A stretch of 64,000 nt of DNA from assembly GCA_963794385.1 (NCBI GenBank), contig CAWCDT010000008.1:1-64000 (forward strand), in the 5' to 3' direction. The notes beneath the pieces are model-generated. The model worked only from the letters and a program-made list of their open reading frames with translations, was not told the DNA's origin and did no database searches. The stretch is from Gaiellasilicea sp963794385. Its GTDB lineage: Bacteria > Actinomycetota > Thermoleophilia > Gaiellales > Gaiellaceae. Shown piece by piece: positions 57,586 to 64,000 of this stretch. Positions within the stretch are counted from its first letter, which is position 1, and each line of letters starts with the position of its first letter. The position numbers and the translations under genes were made by a program.

Positions 57586-58431
57586 GCATCGTCGAGGAGG
57601 TCGAGCGGCAACTGGCGGACCTCCGCCTGCAGGAGGCGGAAACGGCGGAGGGCGGGCCGGTGCTGCGCACGAGCGTGATGACGCACGTCGCCTGGGCCCC
57701 GCCCGCCTGGGCGGCGGCCGCGCGACGGACGTTGGCAGGGCTCGAGGAGCGGCATCCGTCGCGGACGATCCTGCTCTTTCCGCAGCCACGCCGCGGGGAC
57801 GGGATCGAGGTTGCCGTCTCGCTGCGCTGCTACGCCCTGCCGGGCGTGACCCGCGAGGTGTGCTCCGAGGTGATCGAGCTCCGGATCGGCGGCAAACGTA
57901 TCCGGGCGCCGGCGTCGATCGTGCAACCGCTCCTGATCTCCGACCTGCCGACGTTCTGCCGCTGGCGCGGGCTGCCGCCGTGGAGAAAGCCGGAGCTCGA
58001 GCAGCTCGCCGACGTCTGCGACCGGCTCGTCGTCGACTCCTCCGAGTGGCGCGGGCTGCCGAAGGCCTACGCCGAGCTCGTCAAGCTCTTCGACCGGATC
58101 GCGGTCTCGGACATCGCTTGGGGACGCAGCCTCGGGTTGGAGGGCGCGCCTCGCCGAGCTCTGGCCGGGGATCGCGAACGCGAAGCGGATCTCGGTGACG
58201 GGCCCGAAGGCCGACGCGCTCTTGCTCGCGGGCTGGCTTCGTTCACGGCTCGGGACGAGGCTTGCGCTCACCCACCGCTCGGCAGCGGAGCTCGAGCGCG
58301 TCCTCGTCGACGGCGAGCCGGTCAGGCCGCCGCGGGGCGGCACGCCGAGCGCGAGCGACCTCCTCTCCGCCGAGCTCGACGTGTTTGGCCGCGATCCGGT
58401 CTACGAGGCGGCCGTCACCGCAGCTCGCTGA
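57582..58431 (+). CDS. opcA: Glucose-6-phosphate dehydrogenase assembly protein OpcA, one frameshift
   Basis: OpcA is an allosteric/assembly partner of G6PD in Actinobacteria and Cyanobacteria. TTG 57582 overlaps the zwf stop (TTGA). The first frame gives TSVMTHVAWAPPAWAAAARRTL, HPSRTILLFPQPRRGDGIEVAVSLRCY, ISDLPTFCRWRGLPPW and DRLVVDSSEW. Near 58142 the reading moves one frame to RLAELWPGIANAKRISVTGPKADALLLAGWLRSRLG and runs to the end. Repaired length is about 283 residues. The 3' end overlaps the convergent phosphatase gene by 17 bp. Confidence 0.9.
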
Positions 58432-59083
58432 CGTCGAGGCGACCGTTCCACGAGACGGACGCCTCGTGGCGGCCGCCGGCCTCCTCGACGACGATCTTCA
58501 TCGGCGCCCAGTCCCAGATCGCGAGGTCGGGCGCGTCAACGGCGACTTCGGCGGCACCCTCGGCGACGAGCATGTGCGCCCAGAAGTCGCCGAAGCCGCG
58601 CACGTGCCACGCCCGCTCGACCAGAGGAGGCGGGTTTCGCGCGCGGACGAGAACGGTGGCGTCTTCGATCCGCTCGATCTGGGAGACGTGGATCCTCGCG
58701 CCGTCGGCGTAGGCTCCTGCGCCTCGCTCCGCCCACCACCGCCGGCCGAGGGCCGGCGCGGAGACGACCGCGATCCGGTCGGCGAATGCGAGCTGCGTCG
58801 CCCAGACCGGGATCCCGCGGGTGTAGTTGCGAGTGCCGTCGATCGGGTCGAGGATCCAGCCGCTCGCGTCGGCGCCGCCTTCCTCCTCGCCGAGGACCGG
58901 CTCCCCCGGTCGCTCGCGCGCGAGCCTGGTCCGCAGCGCCGCTTCGACGGCGCGGTCGGCCTCCGAGACCGGCGTCAGGTCGGGCTTCGTCTCCACGCGC
59001 AAGTCGGCGGCGCGGAAGCGGGCGAGCGCGATCGCGTCTGCGTCGTCGGCGAGGGAGAGGGCGAAGGCGAGGTCGGGGCTCAT
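58415..59083 (-). CDS. Inositol-monophosphatase family enzyme, possibly histidinol phosphatase
   Basis: A 222-residue Mg-dependent phosphatase. The metal-binding motifs are GEEEGG and WILDPIDGTRNYTRGIPVWATQLAF, and the second signature is DLAIWDWAPMKIVVEEAGGR. The segment DGTRNYTRGIPVWAT resembles actinobacterial HisN (histidinol-phosphatase) more than inositol monophosphatase, but the length is shorter than usual for HisN and no his genes are nearby. The ATG overlaps the amidase stop by ATGA. Confidence 0.85.
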   Translation of the reverse strand: MSPDLAFALSLADDADAIALARFRAADLRVETKPDLTPVSEADRAVEAALRTRLARERPGEPVLGEEEGGADASGWILDPIDGTRNYTRGIPVWATQLAFADRIAVVSAPALGRRWWAERGAGAYADGARIHVSQIERIEDATVLVRARNPPPLVERAWHVRGFGDFWAHMLVAEGAAEVAVDAPDLAIWDWAPMKIVVEEAGGRHEASVSWNGRLDVSELR

Positions 59084-60194
59084 GCGACGGCGGCGAGCAG
59101 GCGGCCGGCGGCGAGGACGAGCGCATCGTCGCCGGCGCGGCCGGCGATCTGGAGCGAAGCGGGCAGCCCGTCCTCGGCCGGGCCGCAGGGCAGCGCGAGC
59201 GCGGGCCAGCCGAGCGCGGAGAACGGGTAGGTGAAGCGGATCAGCGACTCACGGACGTCGAGGTCGCCCGGCGCCACGCCGCGCTGCAGGCGCGGCGCGA
59301 CGACCGGCAGCGTCGGCGTCAGCACGAGGTCGAGCCCGTCGAGCGCCTCCTCTGCCTGCTCCCGGTACTCCTGCCGGGCCCGGGCAGCGTGGTCCACCTC
59401 GGCATCGCGGACGGCGAGGCACTTCTCGACCTTCAGCCGGACGTCCTCGCCGTAGGCCTCTGCGTTCTCGGCGAAGAGCTCGCGGTGGACGTCGGCCACC
59501 TCGCGCATGAAGAGCGCGTAGGTCTCGGACGGGACAAGGGGCAGCTCGACGGTGCGCCGCCGCGGGAAGCGGGCCGCGGCTGCCTCCACGCGGGCGCGGA
59601 CGAGCGGGTCGGCGAGCTCCGTCCAGGCGACTCCGACCTCGAGCTCCTCGCGTGACCCGAGCGCGCGCGGCGCGAAGTCGGGCGAGAGGGCTTGGAGCAT
59701 CCGCTCGCAGCCGTCGACGTCGAGGGCGAGCGGCCCGGCGACGTCGTAGCTCGCCGCCAGGGGCCAGCAGCCGTCGAGCGGAACGAGGCCGTACGTCGGC
59801 TTGAAGCCGATCACGCCGCAGCAGGCGGCCGGGATCCGGACCGAGCCGGCGGAGTCGGTGCCGAGCGCCGCGTCGGCGAGCCCGGCCGTGAGCGCGGCGG
59901 CGGACCCGCCGCTGGAGCCGCCGGCGACGCGGCCCGGGAAGAGCGGGTTGGGGACGTCGCCGAAGTGCGGGTTCTCGGACGTCGTCCCGTACGCGAACTC
60001 GTGCAGGTTCGCCTTGCCGACCGTCGCGTAGCCCGCGTCCTCGAGCAGGCGCACCGCCGAGGCCGTCTTGGACGGCATGTGGCCCGCGAAGACCGCGGAG
60101 CCGTAGGTCGTCTCCACCCCGGCCGTGTCGAAGAGATCCTTGACCGCCAGCCGGATCTCCGGGCGGCGGCGACTCCGGCTGGGCCAGGAAGATC
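59080..60194 (-). CDS. Amidase-signature enzyme, one frameshift near the N-terminus
   Basis: The Ser-cisSer-Lys triad region is visible: AVKDLFDTAGV with the catalytic Lys, VAGGSSGGSAAALTAGLADAALGTDSAGSVRIPAACCGVIGFKPTYG with the two serines. The rest (LDGLDLVLTPTLPVVAP, SALGWPALALPCG) fits GatA-like amidases. The clean frame starts near 60159 (EIRLAVKDL). The few residues before it (TIFLAQPESPP) are one frame over, consistent with one extra base in a GC-only run at ~60160. The true start is therefore unclear. Without GatB/GatC next to it, a general amidase is more likely than the tRNA enzyme. Confidence 0.82.
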
Positions 60195-60195
60195 G

Positions 60196-60321
60196 TCAGT
60201 CGAGGGCCAGGTAGAGGAGCGCGACTGCGATGGTGCCGGCGAAGAGGAGCACGAAGATCGCGAAGAGAGCCCAGCCCAGCACGAGGTTCTTCCGCTCGAG
60301 CTCGGGGGTCATGTCGGTCAC
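60196..60321 (-). CDS. 41-residue single-helix membrane protein in the oxidase cluster
   Basis: GTG 60321 overlaps the ctaB stop (GTGA); an in-frame ATG is at 60312. The product reads TDMTPELERKNLVLGWALFA-type cytoplasmic start followed by one helix (IFVLLFAGTIAVALLYLAL) and ends LD. The size, position and single helix suggest a small oxidase subunit or assembly factor, comparable to the tiny subunit IV proteins of bacterial aa3/caa3 oxidases. No sequence motif proves this. Confidence 0.6.
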   Translation of the reverse strand: MTDMTPELERKNLVLGWALFAIFVLLFAGTIAVALLYLALD

Positions 60322-61505
60322 AGGAGCACCGGATCCACGGCCGCCGCGACGAAGAGCAGCGCCAGGTAGAGGAGCGAGTAGTGGAAGAGGACGCCCGCGT
60401 GCCGCCGCGTCGGGTGCCGGCGCAGCTGCCAGGCGAGGCCGAGGAAGACGGCCCCGAGCAGCGCGGCGGCTACCGAGTAGAGCGGGCCGAGCGAGAGGCC
60501 GACGGCGAGCGTGAACGCGACCATGCCGACCGAGTAGAGGACGATCTGGCGCGTCGTCTCGGCCTCGCCGCGGACGACCGGCAGCATCGGCACCTTCGCC
60601 GCCGCGTAGTTCTCCTTGATCAGCAGGGCAAGGGCCCAGAAGTGCGGCGGCGTCCAGAGGAAGACGATCAGGAAGAGCCACAGCGCGGGCAGGCCGAGGT
60701 TCCCGGTCGCGGCCGCGTAGCCGACGAGCGGCGGCACCGCCCCTGCCGCACCGCCGATGACGATGTTCTGAGGCGTCGAGCGCTTCAGCCAACGGGTGTA
60801 GACGAGGACGTAGAAGAGGTTGCCGACGAGCGCGAGCGTCGCCGTGAGCGTGTTGACGACGCTGGCAAGCAGGACGAACGAGAGCGCCGAGAGGACGAGC
60901 CCGAACTCGAGCGCCCGCGCCGCGGGGACACGGCCGGCCGCGACCGGTCGCCGCTCGGTGCGCTTTCCCATCAGCCGGTCGATGTCGGCGTCGAGCACGT
61001 GGTTGAGCGCGCTGGCGCCGCCGCATGCGAGCGCGAGACCGACCATCGTGGCGACGAAGAGGCCGCCGTCGGGCACGCCCTGCGCCCCGACGAACATGCC
61101 TGCGCCGCCCGTGAGCAGGAGCAGCGTCATGATCCGCGGCTTCGTCAGCGTCACGTAGTCGCGCCACGGTCCCGACGACACCGGCTTCCCCCGGAAGCAC
61201 TGGGCGCAGGAGACGAGCGCGGCCGCGAGCGAGAGCGAGGCGAGAGCGACGTGGACGCCGTCGGCCGTCACGGCTGCCGCGGCGCCGAAGAGCGCGACGG
61301 CGACGAGCGCAGGTGGCAGCAGCCGCCGGTGCACGAGCCAGGCGGCCACCGCGACCGCCGCGAGCGGCGGTGCGGCGAGCGCCGAGACGTACTCGTGCCC
61401 GAGCCCGAGCGTCCCCGAGACGACCGCGAGCAGCGCCCCGAGCGCGCCGAGCAGCGCTGCGAGCTGCAACCACGGTCCCGGCCTGGTCGGGCTAGAGCTC
61501 ACCAC
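60318..61505 (-). CDS. ctaB: Protoheme IX farnesyltransferase (heme O synthase) with N-terminal extension
   Basis: A 395-residue membrane prenyltransferase that farnesylates heme b for the oxidase. The family part begins at about residue 112: DYVTLTKPRIMTLLLLTGGAGM, then GGASALNHVLDADIDRLMGKRTERRP (the NxxxDxxxD motif), YTRWLKRSTPQNIVIGGAAGAVPPLVG and FLWTPPHFWALALLIKENY. The first ~110 residues add about four hydrophobic segments not found in ordinary CtaB (~300 residues). Starts at GTG 61505 or 61502 overlap the ctaD end by 11-14 nt. Confidence 0.93.
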   Translation of the reverse strand: MVSSSPTRPGPWLQLAALLGALGALLAVVSGTLGLGHEYVSALAAPPLAAVAVAAWLVHRRLLPPALVAVALFGAAAAVTADGVHVALASLSLAAALVSCAQCFRGKPVSSGPWRDYVTLTKPRIMTLLLLTGGAGMFVGAQGVPDGGLFVATMVGLALACGGASALNHVLDADIDRLMGKRTERRPVAAGRVPAARALEFGLVLSALSFVLLASVVNTLTATLALVGNLFYVLVYTRWLKRSTPQNIVIGGAAGAVPPLVGYAAATGNLGLPALWLFLIVFLWTPPHFWALALLIKENYAAAKVPMLPVVRGEAETTRQIVLYSVGMVAFTLAVGLSLGPLYSVAAALLGAVFLGLAWQLRRHPTRRHAGVLFHYSLLYLALLFVAAAVDPVLL

Positions 61506-63141
61506 GCTCCTGCAGCCGCCTGCGCAGGTCGTGCAGCGGCCGCGCGCTCGTGACGTAGGGGACGCTGTCGAAGTTGTGCGGCGGGGGCGGGGAGGTCGTA
61601 TACCACTCGAGCGTGTCGCCGAGCCAGGGGTCGTTTCCCGCCCGCTTGCCCTTCCTCGAGCGCCAGATGTTCCAGAGGAGGACGAGGATTCCGAGCCCCA
61701 TCACGTACGAGCCGATCGACGAGGTCAGGTTGTAGGCCTCCCAGAGGCCGCCCTCGGAGTAGGTGTAGATCCGGCGCGGCATCCCGAGCAGGCCGAGCAT
61801 GTGCTGCGGGAAGAACGTCACGTTGAAGCCGATGAAGACGAGCCAGAAGGTCAGCTTGCCGAGCCGCTCGTTGAGCATCCGCCCGAACATCTTCGGCCAC
61901 CAGTAGTGCAGCCCGCCGAGGATCCCGAGCACCGAGCCGCCGAAGAGGACGTAGTGGAAGTGCGCGACCACGTAGTACGTGTCGTGCACCTGCCAGTCGA
62001 TCGGGAAGGCGGCCAGGAAGATTCCAGAGAGGCCGCCGATCGTGAAGACCGAGACGAAGCCGAGCGCGAACAGCATCGGCGTGTCGAAGTGGATGTTGCC
62101 GCGCCAGAGCGTCGCGAGCCAGTTGAAGATCTTCACGCCCGTCGGCACCGCGATCACCATCGAGGCGATCATGAAGAACGCGTTCAGGAAGCTCGGCATC
62201 CCGACCGTGAACATGTGGTGCGCCCAGACGAGCATCGAGAAGAACGCGATCCCCGCGGTCGAGAAGGCGACCGCGTAATAGCCGAAGATCGGCTTGCGCG
62301 CGAACACCGGGATGATCTCGGAGATCATCCCGAAGACGGGCAGCACCATGATGTAGACCTCGGGGTGCCCGAAGAACCAGAACGCGTGCTGGTAGAGCAC
62401 CGCGCTGCCGCCCTCTTCCGGATTGAAGAAGTCCGTCCAGCCTTGCCGGTCGGTCAGCAGCATCGTCAGCCCGGCGGAAAGGGTCGGCAGCACGATCACG
62501 AGCAGCACCGCATACGTGCCGATCGCCCAGATGAAGAGCGGCATGCGCGTCCAGGTCATGCCGCGCGTGCGCATGTTCTGGATCGTGACGATGAAGTTGA
62601 TCGCCCCCGCGAGTGACGAGAGCGTGAGGATGTGCAGCGAGAGGATCCAGAGGTCCTGGCCGTTCCCCTCGGACTGGAGCGAGAGCGGCGGATACGAGGT
62701 CCAGCCCGACCTGGCCGCTCCGCCCTCGGCGAAGAACGAGAGCAGGAGCACGACCCCGCCGAAGAGGAAGAGCCAGTACGACATCGCGTTCAGGCGCGGG
62801 AACGCCATGTCGCGGGCGCCGATCATCAGCGGCACCAGGAAGTTGCCGAACCCGGCGAGGATCGGCACGACGACGAGGAAGACCATCGTCGTGCCGTGCA
62901 TCGTCATGACCTCGTTGTACGAGTCTTTGGTCAGAAAGTCGTTGTTCGCCTGCGCGAGCTGGGTCCGCATCAGGGCCGCCATCAGGCCGCCGGCGAGGAA
63001 GAAGAGCCCTGCGGTGACGATGTAGAGGATCCCGATCCGCTTGTGGTCGACGGTGACGAGCCAGCTGACGACGCGGCCGCGCTGCCAGGTCGGCACGGGG
63101 CTCGGCGCCGGCTGCGGCGCCCGCTCGACGTCAACCGCCAC
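61492..63141 (-). CDS. ctaD: Cytochrome c oxidase subunit I
   Basis: The 549-residue heme-copper subunit, about twelve helices. CuB and heme ligands are visible in WFFGHPEVYIMVLP, WAHHMFTVGM and HDTYYVVAHFHYVLFGG. The K-channel region is VPTGVKIFNWLATLWRG. The N-terminal loop STKDSYN-like segment reads LTKDSYNEVMTMHGTTMVFLVVVPILAGFGN. These mark a type-A oxidase core that pumps protons while reducing O2. It overlaps the ctaC end by 11 nt, and ctaB follows. No subunit III gene is present in the window. Confidence 0.97.
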   Translation of the reverse strand: MAVDVERAPQPAPSPVPTWQRGRVVSWLVTVDHKRIGILYIVTAGLFFLAGGLMAALMRTQLAQANNDFLTKDSYNEVMTMHGTTMVFLVVVPILAGFGNFLVPLMIGARDMAFPRLNAMSYWLFLFGGVVLLLSFFAEGGAARSGWTSYPPLSLQSEGNGQDLWILSLHILTLSSLAGAINFIVTIQNMRTRGMTWTRMPLFIWAIGTYAVLLVIVLPTLSAGLTMLLTDRQGWTDFFNPEEGGSAVLYQHAFWFFGHPEVYIMVLPVFGMISEIIPVFARKPIFGYYAVAFSTAGIAFFSMLVWAHHMFTVGMPSFLNAFFMIASMVIAVPTGVKIFNWLATLWRGNIHFDTPMLFALGFVSVFTIGGLSGIFLAAFPIDWQVHDTYYVVAHFHYVLFGGSVLGILGGLHYWWPKMFGRMLNERLGKLTFWLVFIGFNVTFFPQHMLGLLGMPRRIYTYSEGGLWEAYNLTSSIGSYVMGLGILVLLWNIWRSRKGKRAGNDPWLGDTLEWYTTSPPPPHNFDSVPYVTSARPLHDLRRRLQERGEL

Positions 63142-64000
63142 CGAGCACCTCCTCCTCGAGGTAGTCGGTCAGCGCTTCCATCTGCCGGTCGTCCCAGTCC
63201 CGGCCGACCGGCGGCATCTCCCCGCGCCCGTTGCGGACGACTTCTTCGACCGCCTCCGTGTTGGCGAGCAGCTGGTTGCCCCGCAGCCGCGGGCCGATGT
63301 CGCCCTCGCCGCCGAGGCCGTGGCACTTCTCGCAGGCGCCCTGGAACGTCTCCTCGCCGAGCGTGGAGTCACCCGACTCCTGGGCGCTCGCCTCCTCCTC
63401 GAGCCACTGCTCGAACTCGTCGCGCGGCATCGCCTCCACGTCGGCCTTCATCGCCGCGTGCTGGATGCCGCAGAGCTCCGCGCACTGACCGCGGTACGTC
63501 CCGGCTGCTTGCGCGTTGAACCAGGTCTCGTTCACCACGCCGGGGATCGCGTCGATCTTGCCGCCGAGCGCGGGAATCCACCAGGAGTGGATCACGTCGA
63601 ATTCGGGCGCGGTCACGTTCAGCTTGACGGCCTGGCCGACGGGGGCTCGAAGCGTGTCGACGGCGATCACACCGTTCGGGTACCTGAAGCTCCAGTAGTA
63701 GCGATAGCCCCGGACTTCGACGTCGACGCGGCCGCCCTCGGCGCTGGCGCTGGGAACGTCCTGGATCCCCGGCAGCTTGTAGAAGACGAAGGAGCCGATC
63801 GCAACGAGGATCAGCACCGGCGCGACCGTCCACGCCAGCTCCAGGTTGGTGTTGCCGTGGATCTGCGCCCCGTCCTCGGCGCGCGCACGGCGCCGGCGCC
63901 GGTAGCGGATGATGAACCAGATCAAGGAGCCCTGGACGAGCACGAAGATCGCGCCCGTGAAGATGGAGACCCAGACGTAGCTCTCCATGATCCCTTCGGC
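63131..64000 (-). CDS. ctaC: Cytochrome c oxidase subunit II with fused cytochrome c (caa3), 5' end outside window
   Basis: The frame is open to the last base. ATG 63988 exists, but the preceding codons (AEG-I) fit the usual mature N-terminus, so the signal peptide is probably beyond the edge. Two helices (VSIFTGAIFVLVQGSLIWFIIRY and LAWTVAPVLILVAIGSFVFY) lead to the cupredoxin domain with CuA ligands (HSWWIPALGG and QCAELCGIQHAAM). A C-terminal class I cytochrome c domain has CEKCH and a late Met ligand (GEMPPVG). Fused cytochrome c identifies a caa3-type oxidase. Confidence 0.96.
   Translation of the reverse strand, partial: AEGIMESYVWVSIFTGAIFVLVQGSLIWFIIRYRRRRRARAEDGAQIHGNTNLELAWTVAPVLILVAIGSFVFYKLPGIQDVPSASAEGGRVDVEVRGYRYYWSFRYPNGVIAVDTLRAPVGQAVKLNVTAPEFDVIHSWWIPALGGKIDAIPGVVNETWFNAQAAGTYRGQCAELCGIQHAAMKADVEAMPRDEFEQWLEEEASAQESGDSTLGEETFQGACEKCHGLGGEGDIGPRLRGNQLLANTEAVEEVVRNGRGEMPPVGRDWDDRQMEALTDYLEEEVLGGG

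Overview
The window is 64 kb of very GC-rich DNA, densely packed with genes on both strands. Many neighbours overlap by 1-4 bases (ATGA, GTGA, TTGA, TAGTG). The gene content points to a deep-branching actinobacterium: an FHA/PP2C/FtsW/PBP/PASTA-kinase cluster, OpcA with G6PD, a caa3 oxidase and a dCTP deaminase of the mycobacterial type. A TolB-like propeller carrying RTX repeats and the general gene style suggest class Thermoleophilia (Gaiellales or Solirubrobacterales). That placement is inference; no rRNA is present to test it. I see no tRNA, rRNA, CRISPR array, insertion sequence or prophage.

Layout. 0-11.1 kb: redox and secreted proteins, EttA, a methyltransferase, a Lon-N domain protein, a SufS-SufU-Rieske group, a stand-alone transcript with a terminator, a SDR, dCTP deaminase, a DUF4015-like hydrolase and a CBS protein. 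11.1-15.5 kb: PdxH/GabT (divergent), a membrane Ser/Thr kinase with a discoidin-like outer domain, and Ddl. 15.6-24.3 kb (minus): the cell-envelope signalling operon, running polytopic kinase, FhaA, FhaB, PP2C, FtsW/RodA, PBP, PASTA kinase. 24.4-31.1 kb: small membrane and enzyme genes, then argG-argH behind a tandem ARG-box-like operator. 31.1-42.1 kb: nitrogen assimilation (gltB, glnK-amt, glnA) with an ABC exporter and an MFS gene between. 42.3-48.5 kb: a PdtaS/PdtaR-like ANTAR two-component pair, a second GAF kinase, and a sigma factor with a DUF4349 partner. 48.5-58.4 kb: an ABC-F protein, then the pentose-phosphate block (tkt divergent from rpiB-tal-pgi-gnd-zwf-opcA). 58.4-64 kb (minus): cytochrome c oxidase ctaC-ctaD-ctaB, a 41-residue membrane protein, an amidase and an inositol-phosphatase family enzyme.

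Regulation is the most interesting layer. glnK-amt and glnA both have short leaders ending in an intrinsic terminator, just upstream of the ribosome binding site. In both, a nearly identical hexaloop hairpin (CGAGGC-UACGGC-GCCUCG and CGUGGC-GACGCU-GCCUCG) overlaps the terminator's 5' arm, so the two structures exclude each other. An ANTAR antiterminator-type response regulator lies 2.2 kb downstream of glnA. gltB instead follows a leaderless 21-codon reading frame whose stop codon sits in a 10-bp inverted repeat. The PII protein has Phe where Tyr51 is normally modified. Many genes show TANNNT 6-8 nt before the start codon, the mark of leaderless transcripts.

At least ten otherwise well-conserved genes carry single-base (once two-base) frameshifts with intact sequence on either side, among them sufS, pgi, zwf, opcA, two kinases, the ANTAR regulator, a GAF kinase and an amidase. 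I read these mainly as indel errors in the assembly rather than as gene decay. Those entries give the full span across frames.
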